A stretch of 64,000 nucleotides of DNA from Streptomyces sp. B21-105 (GTDB lineage Bacteria; Actinomycetota; Actinomycetes; Streptomycetales; Streptomycetaceae): the NCBI RefSeq assembly GCF_036898465.1, contig NZ_JARUMJ010000001.1, positions 8,618,001 to 8,682,000 on the forward strand, written 5' to 3'. Under the pieces are notes generated by a model. It had not been told where the DNA came from and ran no database searches. It saw only the letters and a program-made list of their open reading frames with translations. Shown here in pieces: positions 35,227 to 42,602 of the stretch (position 1 is the first letter of the stretch; each line of letters starts with the position of its first letter). The position numbers were made by a program, and so were the translations under genes.

Positions 35227-36192
35227 TCAGTGCGGGAAGGCGCGCGGCTGCCGGAGCCGGGGGAGCTCGTCGCGGAACTCCACTGTGCGGGAGCTGATCT
35301 GCCGCATCAGGACGGTGTCGGCCAGCCGGTCCAGGTAGAGGTTGCGGCGGGCCAGGCCGGGCGCGTCGACGCAGAAGTACAGCGCCATGAGGGGGTTGAT
35401 GAACAGCTCGCCGTCTTTCGTCCGCTCGGTGAACCGGACGTCGCCGAAGTCGCCGCGCACCGCGGCGGCGACGGAGCCGTTGACGATGCTGGGGTGGCCC
35501 GGCGTGCACGCCTGGGCGTCGGCCACGGCGTCGAGGTAGAGCGCGCCCTCCGGGCTGTGCCGCGACAGGGAGAACGCGCCGAGGTAGGCGCCCGCCCGGT
35601 CCAGCTCGGCCAGGTTCTCCAGCACCAGCGAGTGGCTGATCCCGTGATAGGCGTCCACGCCGAACCCCAGACAGGCCACCAGCCGCTCGGGGACGTCGTC
35701 GAGGCCCTGTACGGCCGCCAGACTCGCCATGTCCTCCTCGGGCGTGCCCAGGCCGTGCTCGTCGCCGCGCATCAGGATGTCGGTCCCGCCGTCCACCAGG
35801 ACCACGGCGTCGACCCCGCCCAGGTGGTCCAGGAGCGCCCGGTAGGCGGCGCGCAGCGGCCGCACGCCGGTGCGCGGGAAGGCGTACACCGTGGCGGGCA
35901 TGCCCTGCCGGTCGAGCCAGCGGGCCAGCGTGTGTTCGGGGAAGTAGTCGCCCCGTACGGCGAGATCGGGGCCGACGGCCGCGACGTCGGGCTGCAGCCA
36001 GACGTCCGAGGGCAGCCCGTACAGATCGGCGAACGAGAGGTTCGCCAGGTGGACCTCCTTGCCCGCCGCCCGCAGGGCGAACGCCAGCGGAAGCCCCGCG
36101 TACACGTCGAAGCCGCCGCCCGCGCCGGCGACGAGCACCCGGCGCGCGTCGCGGAGCCGGGCGAAGAGGAGAGGTTCCTGAAGGGAGAACAC
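35227..36192 (-). CDS. DUF1152 domain protein
   Basis: A 321-residue cytoplasmic protein. The N-terminus holds a Rossmann-like loop (RVLVAGAGGGFDVYAGLPLA), and further family features are VDAVVLVDGGTDILMRGDE and GFGVDAYHGISHSLVLENLA. DUF1152 is a widespread family of unknown function; the glycine-rich loop suggests nucleotide binding. It stands alone, with a short gap of slightly lower GC (35098-35226) downstream and 131 bp to the ferredoxin reductase gene upstream. Confidence 0.88.
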   Translation of the reverse strand: MFSLQEPLLFARLRDARRVLVAGAGGGFDVYAGLPLAFALRAAGKEVHLANLSFADLYGLPSDVWLQPDVAAVGPDLAVRGDYFPEHTLARWLDRQGMPATVYAFPRTGVRPLRAAYRALLDHLGGVDAVVLVDGGTDILMRGDEHGLGTPEEDMASLAAVQGLDDVPERLVACLGFGVDAYHGISHSLVLENLAELDRAGAYLGAFSLSRHSPEGALYLDAVADAQACTPGHPSIVNGSVAAAVRGDFGDVRFTERTKDGELFINPLMALYFCVDAPGLARRNLYLDRLADTVLMRQISSRTVEFRDELPRLRQPRAFPH

Positions 36193-36323
36193 CCCGGGAC
36201 GCTAACAGCCGGCGATCTTGCCGACCAACGGATTCGCCGAGTGCGCACGCCCCGCGTGCGCGCTGAGCGTGTGCGCGGGGGGAAGGGCCCGGAGGCGTCC
36301 GCCCCCGAGCCCCGTCGCCGTGC

Positions 36324-37688
36324 TTACGCGCCGCTCTCGCGCAGCATGTCCTCGCGCTCGACGATCTTCACGCGCTCGCGGCCCTGCGGCTCGCCCAGCG
36401 CCTTCTCGGCGGCGTCCAGCCGGTGCCAGCCTTCCCAGGTGGTGAAGCGGACCTCGCGCTCGGCGAGGAACGCCTCCACGGCCTCCGGCTCGGGCGCGTC
36501 GGGCGTGTGCAGACGGCCGTTCGCGTGGTCGTCCAGCAGGTTCGACACCGTCTCGTTGGCGTCTCCCTTGGTGTGGCCGATCAGGCCGACCGGACCGCGG
36601 CGGATCCAGCCGGTGACGTACGTGGACTGCAGGTGCGCGCCGGACTCCTCGATGACCCGGCCGCCCTCGTCCGGCACGGTGCCCGAGTCGAGGTCCCAGG
36701 GCAGCTTCGGCAGCTTCTCGGACAGGTAGCCGACGGCGCGGTAGACCGCCTGGACGTCCCAGTCCTTGAACTCGCCGGTGCCCTTGACGTTGCCGGTGCC
36801 GTCGAGGACGGTGCGCTCGGTGCGCAGGCCGACGACGCTGCCGTCCTCGCCGAGGATCTCGGTCGGCGACTCGAAGAAGTGCAGGAACAGTTTGTGCGGG
36901 CGGTCGCCCACATCGCGTATCGCCCAGTTCTCCAGCGTCTTGGCGACCATGTCGGCCTGCTTGTTGCCGCGCCGCGTCGCGATCGAGCCGTCGTCGTAGT
37001 CGATGTCCTCGGGGTCGACGATGACCTCGATGGTGGGGGAGTGGTCCAGTTCCCGCAGTTCCATCGGCGAGAACTTCGCCTGCGCGGGCCCGCGCCGGCC
37101 GAAGACGTGGATCTCCAGCGCCTTGTTGGCCTTGAGGCCCTCGTAGACGTTGGCCGGGATCTCCGTCGGCAGCAGCTCGTCCGCCGTCTTGGCCAGCACC
37201 CGCGCCACGTCGAGAGCGACGTTGCCGACGCCGAGGACCGCGACCTTCTCGGCCTCCAGCGGCCAGGTGCGCGGCACGTCCGGGTGGCCGTCGTACCAGG
37301 AGACGAAGTCCGCGGCGCCGTAGGAGCCGTCGAGGTCGATGCCCGGGATCGACATCTCGCGGTCGGCCATGGCGCCGGTGGAGAAGATCACGCCGTCGTA
37401 GAAGGCGCGCAGGTCGTCCAGGCTGATGTCGGTCGGGTAGTCGACGTTGCCGAAGAGACGGATCTGCGGCTTGTCGAGGACCTGGTGCAGGGCGGTGATG
37501 ATGCCCTTGATGCGGGGGTGGTCCGGGGCGACGCCGTAGCGGATCAGGCCGAACGGGGCCGGCATGCGCTCGAAGAGGTCGACGGAGACACCCGGGTCGG
37601 CGGCCACGGCGGACTTGAGCAGCGCGTCGGCGGCGTAGATCCCGGCGGGGCCGGCTCCGACAATGGCTACCCGCAGGGGGCGGGGCAT
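36324..37688 (-). CDS. Ferredoxin/flavodoxin-NADP+ reductase (FprA-like FAD enzyme)
   Basis: A 454-residue flavoprotein of the adrenodoxin reductase-like group (mycobacterial FprA type), which passes electrons from NADPH to ferredoxins serving P450s and other iron-sulfur partners. The FAD loop is VAIVGAGPAGIYAADALL; PFGLIRYGVAPDHPRIKGI is the family hallmark; the NADP loop is VAVLGVGNVALDVARVLA; and the C-terminal FAD contact includes TGWIRRGPVGLIGHTKGDAN. No ferredoxin domain is fused. An iron-box-like 19-mer lies about 45 bp before the ATG, so iron limitation may induce it. Confidence 0.92.
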   Translation of the reverse strand: MPRPLRVAIVGAGPAGIYAADALLKSAVAADPGVSVDLFERMPAPFGLIRYGVAPDHPRIKGIITALHQVLDKPQIRLFGNVDYPTDISLDDLRAFYDGVIFSTGAMADREMSIPGIDLDGSYGAADFVSWYDGHPDVPRTWPLEAEKVAVLGVGNVALDVARVLAKTADELLPTEIPANVYEGLKANKALEIHVFGRRGPAQAKFSPMELRELDHSPTIEVIVDPEDIDYDDGSIATRRGNKQADMVAKTLENWAIRDVGDRPHKLFLHFFESPTEILGEDGSVVGLRTERTVLDGTGNVKGTGEFKDWDVQAVYRAVGYLSEKLPKLPWDLDSGTVPDEGGRVIEESGAHLQSTYVTGWIRRGPVGLIGHTKGDANETVSNLLDDHANGRLHTPDAPEPEAVEAFLAEREVRFTTWEGWHRLDAAEKALGEPQGRERVKIVEREDMLRESGA

Positions 37689-37733
37689 GATCAGGTTCCC
37701 TTCGAGCGGTGACAGATCGACTCGGGGGAAGCC

Positions 37734-37752
37734 TAAACTAAGGCAAACCTAA
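37734..37752 (-). promoter_or_regulatory. Iron-box-like site (DmdR/IdeR type) upstream of the ferredoxin reductase
   Basis: On the minus strand the 19-mer TTAGGTTTGCCTTAGTTTA matches the actinobacterial iron box (TTAGGTTAGGCTCACCTAA) at 13 of 19 positions, with the left TTAGGTT half intact. It lies 46-64 bp before the reductase ATG. Binding by DmdR1/IdeR with ferrous iron would repress the gene. Confidence 0.55.
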
Positions 37753-37777
37753 CTCGGTACGCGGGTCCACTCTATGA

Positions 37778-37800
37778 GCTCATAAACGTCATTTATGAGC
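37778..37800. promoter_or_regulatory. AT-rich 9-bp-arm palindrome upstream of the ferredoxin reductase
   Basis: Arms GCTCATAAA (37778-37786) and TTTATGAGC (37792-37800) are perfect, with a 5-bp spacer CGTCA. It lies about 90 bp before the reductase ATG and 90 bp after the phosphatase stop. The AT content is striking here. It could be an operator or part of the reductase promoter. Confidence 0.5.
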
Positions 37801-37888
37801 GGATGCCCGTCCCGGCCCTCTGCCTGCGGCGTTCCCGGGCCCCTGCGTGCGGCGGCCCCGCGCCCTCCCGCCGGCGGTGCCCGCGGCT

Positions 37889-40585
37889 TCAGGGCAGCGG
37901 CTGTTCCGCCCAGATGACCTTGCCCTTGGGCGTGTACCGGGTGCCCCAGCGTTCGGTGAGCTGCGCCACCAGGAACAGCCCGCGCCCGCCCTCGTCGGTC
38001 ATCGCCGCGTACCGCAGGTGCGGCGAGGTGCTGCTGCCGTCCGAGACCTCGCAGATCAGCGTGCGGTCGCGCAGCAGACGCACCCGCACGGGCGCACTGC
38101 CGTAGCGGATCGCGTTGGTGACCAGCTCGCTGAGGATCAGCTCCGTCGCGAAGGACAGCTCGTCCAGATCCCAGTGCGCCAGCTGCCGCAACGCCGCCGA
38201 CCGCACCTCGCCGACCGCCGCCGGGTCCAGCGGCACGTTCCACTCGGCGACCCGGTCGGCGCCCAGAGCCCGGGTGTGCGCGACGATCAGCGCGATGTCG
38301 TCGCCCTGCCGGGCCGGCAGCAGCGCGTCCAGGACCGACTGGCAGGTCTCCTCCGGTGAGCCGTCGGCGCTGCGCTCCAGCGCCGTGCGCAGCAACTCCA
38401 GACCGGTGTCGATGTCCCGCTCCCGGTCCTCCACCAGCCCGTCCGTGTACAGCGCCAGCCGGCTGCCCTCGGCCAGCTCCAGCTCGACCGTCTCGAACGG
38501 CAGACCGCCCAGCCCGAGCGGGAGCCCGGCCGGCACGTCGGCGTACTCGACCCGGCCGTCGGGATGCACCACCGCCGGCGGCGGATGGCCGGCGCGGGCC
38601 ATCGTGCACCGCCGGGACACCGGGTCGTAGATGGCGTACAGACAGGTCGCGCCGGAGACGGCCGCGTTGCCCCGGTCGCCCGCCTCGTCCTGGTCGATGC
38701 GCGCCACCAACTCGTCCAGCAGACCCAGCAGTTCCTCGGGGGACAGATCCAGCGCGGAGAAGTTGTGCACCGCGGTGCGCAGCCGCCCCATGGTGGCCGC
38801 CGCGTGCAGCCCGTGTCCCACGACGTCGCCGACGACCAGGGCGACCCGGGCTCCCGACAGCGGCAGCACGTCGAACCAGTCGCCCCCCACGCCCGCCTGC
38901 GCGGGCAGATACCGGTAGGCGATGTCCAGGGCGTTCTGCTCCGGCAGCGTCCGCGGCAGCAGACTCCGCTGCAGGGTGACGGCCATGCCGTGCTCGCGGG
39001 TGAATCGGCGCGCGTTGTCGATGGAGATCGCCGCCCGCGCCACCAGCTCCTCGGCGAGCGCCACCTCGTCCGGATCGAACGGGTCGGGCCGCTCCGAACG
39101 CCAGAAACTGACCACGCCCAGGATCAGCGCGCCGGCCCGCACCGGCACCGTGATCAGCGAGTGGATGCCGAACTCCACGACCTGCTCGGTCCGTTCCAGA
39201 TCCTGGGCCCGCCAGCCCGGTGCCCGGGACAGCCGGGCCTCCAGGACGGCCCGTGCGGTGTCCAGGCTGCGGGCCTGCGGCGCCGAGTCGACGAACCGGA
39301 TCCGATCACCCACCGCGTACAGCGGAGCGCCCTTGCGGATCCCGCCGACCGCCGTGCGCCGCAGCGCGCCCTGCGCCTGCGGCTCCTCGCCGTCCAGGAC
39401 GGCGTCGAACAGGTCGACGGTCGCGAAGTCCGCGAACCTCGGCACGGCCAGCGCCGTCAGCTCCTCGGCCGTCCGGGTCACGTCCAGGCTCGTCCCGATG
39501 CCCACCCCGGCCGCGTACAGCATGTCGAGTCGCTCGCGGGCCGCCTCCGCCCGCCCCGACAGGGCGCGCAGCTCGGTGGAGTCGCGCAGCGTCGCGACGC
39601 TGCCGGCCGGACCGCCCGCCAGGTGGGTGGGCCGCTGGTTGATCGCCAGCAGCCGTTCCCCGACCAGGTGCACCTCGTCCGTGACCATCCGCCCGGACGC
39701 CAGCAATTGGGCGGTGTCCCGGTCGAGCCCCAGGTCGAGGACCTGCCGCCGCTCGGCGTCCGGGGGCAGGCCCAGCAGCCGCTGCGCCTCGTCGTTGGCG
39801 AGCAGCAGATCGCCGTCGGCGCCGACGATGATCACGCCCTCCCGCACGGCGTGCAGGACGGCGTCGTGGTGCTCGTACATCCGGGTCATCTCGCGGGGCC
39901 CGAGACCGTGTGTCTGGCGCTGCAGCCGGCGGCTGACCAGCGCGGTGCTCGCCGTGGCCAGCACCATGGCGAGAGCCGCGCTGCCGAGGACGAGCGGCAG
40001 CTGCCGGTCGGCGTTCCCGCCCACGTGCTCGGTCGTGATGCCGGACGACACCAGCCCGACCACCTGCCCGTCGGACGCCTTCACCGGGACCACGGCCTGG
40101 ACCAGGCGGCCGATGGTCCCGTCGACCTCCTCGACCACGACGCCGCCGTCCAGCGCCGGTTGGAGGGTCCCGACGAACTTCTTGCCGATGCGGTCCGGCT
40201 TGGGATGCGTGTAACGGATGCCGTCGGTGTTCAGGACGACGATGAAGTCCACGTCCGCGGCCTTGCGGGCGGCCTCGGCCCTGGGCTGCAGCACGGCCGT
40301 CGGATCCGGGCTGTCCAGCGCCTCCACCATGCCCGGCGAGTTCGCGAAGGTCTGCGCGACGGCCAGGGAGCGGTTGCGGGCCTCCTGCGTACTGTCGTGC
40401 CGCACCTGCAGCAGCAGCGCCACCACGGCCGCCACGACCAGCAGCAGCACGATGACCACCTGCAGCACGAACACCTGCGCGGCGAGACTGCGCCCGCCCA
40501 GTGTTGTCTCGGGAGCACGCCGACCCCGCGGGCCCCGGGGACCACGGGCCTGACGGGCAGCCGTGCGCCCCAGGAGTCGGACCAT
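37889..40585 (-). CDS. Multidomain SpoIIE-type phosphatase with sensor, PAS, GAF, PP2C and HATPase domains
   Basis: An 898-residue membrane signalling protein. Order: basic N-terminus; TM helix (VFVLQVVIVLLLVVAAVVAL); extracytoplasmic single-Cache/CitA-like sensor with YTHPKPDRIGKKF (the DcuS/CitA-type motif); second TM near residue ~195; PAS (VREGVIIVGADGDLLLANDE); GAF; PP2C (GGDWFDVLPL, VVGDVVGHGLHAAATMG, YTDGLVEDRERD, DDIALIVAHT); and a C-terminal anti-sigma-type HATPase with N-box ELILSELVTNAIRYG and G-box GGRGLFLVAQLTERWG. It combines an anti-sigma-like kinase and the opposing phosphatase, so it probably controls a STAS protein or sigma factor in response to a small extracellular ligand. 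Confidence 0.92.
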   Translation of the reverse strand: MVRLLGRTAARQARGPRGPRGRRAPETTLGGRSLAAQVFVLQVVIVLLLVVAAVVALLLQVRHDSTQEARNRSLAVAQTFANSPGMVEALDSPDPTAVLQPRAEAARKAADVDFIVVLNTDGIRYTHPKPDRIGKKFVGTLQPALDGGVVVEEVDGTIGRLVQAVVPVKASDGQVVGLVSSGITTEHVGGNADRQLPLVLGSAALAMVLATASTALVSRRLQRQTHGLGPREMTRMYEHHDAVLHAVREGVIIVGADGDLLLANDEAQRLLGLPPDAERRQVLDLGLDRDTAQLLASGRMVTDEVHLVGERLLAINQRPTHLAGGPAGSVATLRDSTELRALSGRAEAARERLDMLYAAGVGIGTSLDVTRTAEELTALAVPRFADFATVDLFDAVLDGEEPQAQGALRRTAVGGIRKGAPLYAVGDRIRFVDSAPQARSLDTARAVLEARLSRAPGWRAQDLERTEQVVEFGIHSLITVPVRAGALILGVVSFWRSERPDPFDPDEVALAEELVARAAISIDNARRFTREHGMAVTLQRSLLPRTLPEQNALDIAYRYLPAQAGVGGDWFDVLPLSGARVALVVGDVVGHGLHAAATMGRLRTAVHNFSALDLSPEELLGLLDELVARIDQDEAGDRGNAAVSGATCLYAIYDPVSRRCTMARAGHPPPAVVHPDGRVEYADVPAGLPLGLGGLPFETVELELAEGSRLALYTDGLVEDRERDIDTGLELLRTALERSADGSPEETCQSVLDALLPARQGDDIALIVAHTRALGADRVAEWNVPLDPAAVGEVRSAALRQLAHWDLDELSFATELILSELVTNAIRYGSAPVRVRLLRDRTLICEVSDGSSTSPHLRYAAMTDEGGRGLFLVAQLTERWGTRYTPKGKVIWAEQPLP

Positions 40586-40740
40586 GTGCTCATGTCTACA
40601 CTGCCCGGCCCCCTGAGGCGAGAGCCGTCACCCAGGGTGACACCCCGCGCCACCCGGACCCGCAGCGGCGACTCCGGCCGGCCCTCGATCCGGGGCATAC
40701 GGCGGGACCCCGCCGCACCGAGGCCGGTGCCGTGCCCGAC

Positions 40741-41685
40741 TCAGTCGGCCCGGCCGATGGTCACGGTGCGGGATCCCGGGGCGAAGGCGTCGAAGGACTG
40801 TTCCCAGGACTCACCCGGCCAGTGGTAGACCACGCGGCCCTCCGAAGGCCGGTAACGGGCGGTGTAAACGGTTCCCAGCCGTTCCTCGTACGCGGATTGG
40901 TACAGCGGAGGCTCCAGCATCGCCGCCACGTCCGTGCCGGCCGCGCGAACGGCGTTCAGTCGCTCCTGGGTCCTGGAGGACTTCTCCTGCTCGTCGGGTA
41001 CCGGCAGGTGCTGGTGGTTGGCGGCGCAGGCGTCAGGCGCCTCGGTCAGTGGGATGTCCGGCCCCACGAACACCGTCCGTGCCTGCTCGGGGTCGATGAG
41101 GGTGACGTTCTGCGGGATGGCGACCGGTAGGGACTTCAGCCTGGCGACCGCCTCGTCGACGGTGGTGCACGTCTCCAGCAGGTAGCGCAGGACGATGAGG
41201 ATGGCGAAACCCGGGCCGTGGACCAAGCGCCCGCCGAAGGTGAGTGAGACCGCGAGCCCCGCGTCGTTCATCCCGTCCAGCAAGCCCCAGGCGGCGTCCT
41301 GCATGCCGATCACCGGTCGCAGGAAGTGGGAGGAGACGATGGTGCCCTCACACTCGTCGGGGCTGAAGTCGTAGTTGCGCAGCAGAGTGCCCCCGCCGCC
41401 GATCTGGGTGCAGCCCGAGAAGAACGGGCGTAAGGCCGCGAGGGTGAGAAAGGTTTCCCCTTCGGGCCGGTCGAGCTGACCGGCGAGGCGATCGAGCACG
41501 GGGACCAGCTCCGGCATGTGCGTCTCGAACAGCCTCCGCGCGCGGTCCGCGCCCTTCGGGGTGCGGCTCTCCGCGGTCATCCACCCCTCGGCGAGCGGCC
41601 ACAGAGCCTGTGTGTGGCCGGCCCACCGCCCGTCGCTCCCGTCGCCGACCTCGATGGCACGGAAGGTCTTCTGCTGTCGGCTCAT
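40741..41685 (-). CDS. C45-family autoproteolytic acyltransferase/hydrolase
   Basis: A 314-residue Ntn-hydrolase-like protein. The predicted nucleophile is Cys92 in FFSGCTQIGGGGTLLRNYDF, which after cleavage of the Gly-Cys bond would become the N-terminus of the active chain; LLRNYDFSPDE is the family's substrate-pocket motif. GLNDAGLAVSL-like GMNDAGLAVSLTFGGR and a C-terminal TVYTARYRPSEGRVVYHWPG also fit C45/AAT (acyl-CoA:6-aminopenicillanate acyltransferase) homologues. No signal peptide. The natural substrate could be an acylated amino acid, lactone or amide. It lies 83 bp downstream of the Clp-N/HTH regulator gene in the same direction, so that regulator may control it. Confidence 0.88.
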   Translation of the reverse strand: MSRQQKTFRAIEVGDGSDGRWAGHTQALWPLAEGWMTAESRTPKGADRARRLFETHMPELVPVLDRLAGQLDRPEGETFLTLAALRPFFSGCTQIGGGGTLLRNYDFSPDECEGTIVSSHFLRPVIGMQDAAWGLLDGMNDAGLAVSLTFGGRLVHGPGFAILIVLRYLLETCTTVDEAVARLKSLPVAIPQNVTLIDPEQARTVFVGPDIPLTEAPDACAANHQHLPVPDEQEKSSRTQERLNAVRAAGTDVAAMLEPPLYQSAYEERLGTVYTARYRPSEGRVVYHWPGESWEQSFDAFAPGSRTVTIGRAD

Positions 41686-41768
41686 GGCTGCCGCTCCCTT
41701 GTGGATGTCCGTGTGAATGTCCGGTGGGGTGTCGGCAACCTGGCCAATTCCGCAGGTGGTTCACCAGA

Positions 41769-42485
41769 TCAGGCGGGATCGGGGTCCGTGAGCCGTGACG
41801 AGGTGTCGTCGAGGGTCGCGGCGTCCAGTCCCGCGTCGCCGAGGACGGAGGCGGCCACCCCGCGACCGATCTGGGCGAGACCGAGGAGCAAGTGGTCGCA
41901 GCCGATGCGGTCCGAGCCCGCTGTCCGGGCGCGTTCTTCCGCGATGGCGATGGCTTTGCGCGAGTACGGGGTCCACGCGATCCGCTCCGCTGCCTGTGAC
42001 GCGCCCATGCTCAGGCGCTTGCCGACGGCCTGGTGCAGATCTCCGGGCGATGCGCCGGCGGCCCGCAGGAGTCGTGTGGCGTCGTTGTCCTCGGCGGTCA
42101 GGCCCCACAGGAGATGTTCGGTTCCGATGTAGTTGTTGCGATGCTGCACCGCGGCCCGCTTGACGTGGGTCATTGCCTGACGGAGGTCGTCGGTCATCGA
42201 CTCGGGCCCGTATCGCTTGTGGGGGGCGTGAAAGCGCTGTTGCACCGCTTGGCGGGTCACGCCGAGCGCCGCTCCGATTTCCGTCCACGAGGAGCCGTGC
42301 ATGCGACAGTGCTCGACGTAGTCCTCGACCAAGTCGTCGGCCAGGGCTTGCAGTTGACCGGCCAGCGCCGCTGCCACGGTCAGCAGTGCGAGCCAGTCGG
42401 GCTGTTCGTGTCCGCCGTGGCGGTGTGCGGCATCGCAGGTCCTGTCCACTTCCGCGATGAGGTCGTCCAGGTCTGGAAGAGGCAT
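41769..42485 (-). CDS. Regulator with N-terminal HTH and C-terminal Clp-N repeats
   Basis: A 238-residue protein with no ATPase domain. Residues ~55-90 carry a helix-turn-helix (SSWTEIGAALGVTRQAVQQR). Residues ~95-238 hold two Clp-N repeats (AAVQHRNNYIGTEHLLWGLT and RARTAGSDRIGCDHLLLGLA, the ...GTEHLLxGL pattern) that in ClpA/ClpC bind adaptors or damaged proteins. It may be a transcription factor that senses Clp adaptors or misfolded protein. ATG 42485 is preceded by a strong palindrome that includes TTGACA and, in the RNA, the AAGGAG; the longer frame upstream of it is rejected. Confidence 0.85.
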   Translation of the reverse strand: MPLPDLDDLIAEVDRTCDAAHRHGGHEQPDWLALLTVAAALAGQLQALADDLVEDYVEHCRMHGSSWTEIGAALGVTRQAVQQRFHAPHKRYGPESMTDDLRQAMTHVKRAAVQHRNNYIGTEHLLWGLTAEDNDATRLLRAAGASPGDLHQAVGKRLSMGASQAAERIAWTPYSRKAIAIAEERARTAGSDRIGCDHLLLGLAQIGRGVAASVLGDAGLDAATLDDTSSRLTDPDPA

Positions 42486-42494
42486 GAGGCAAGT

Positions 42495-42525
42495 ACTCCT
42501 TGACAATTTGGATTTGTCAAGGAGT
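42495..42525 (-). promoter_or_regulatory. Perfect 12-bp-arm palindrome at the Clp-N regulator promoter
   Basis: Arms ACTCCTTGACAA (42495-42506) and TTGTCAAGGAGT (42514-42525) with a 7-bp spacer; a further CAAG/CTTG pair flanks them after one mismatch. On the minus strand it contains TTGACA, and 17 bp further AGTACT lies 6 bp before the ATG, the spacing of a leaderless promoter. The same dyad in RNA would bury the only Shine-Dalgarno (AAGGAG). Autoregulation is the likely role. Confidence 0.75.
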
Positions 42526-42602
42526 GCTTGCGTTTTTGTCTGTATCTGCGTCCCCCTGCTGCGAGCGCGGGTCGAGGTTCGGCGCGTCCGTGACAACACG
42601 TC

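Noticed and set aside
35097..35297. 66-codon ORF in the gap before DUF1152
   Set aside because: No SD, no similarity I recognise, runs into the DUF1152 3' end; kept only as a slightly lower-GC gap.
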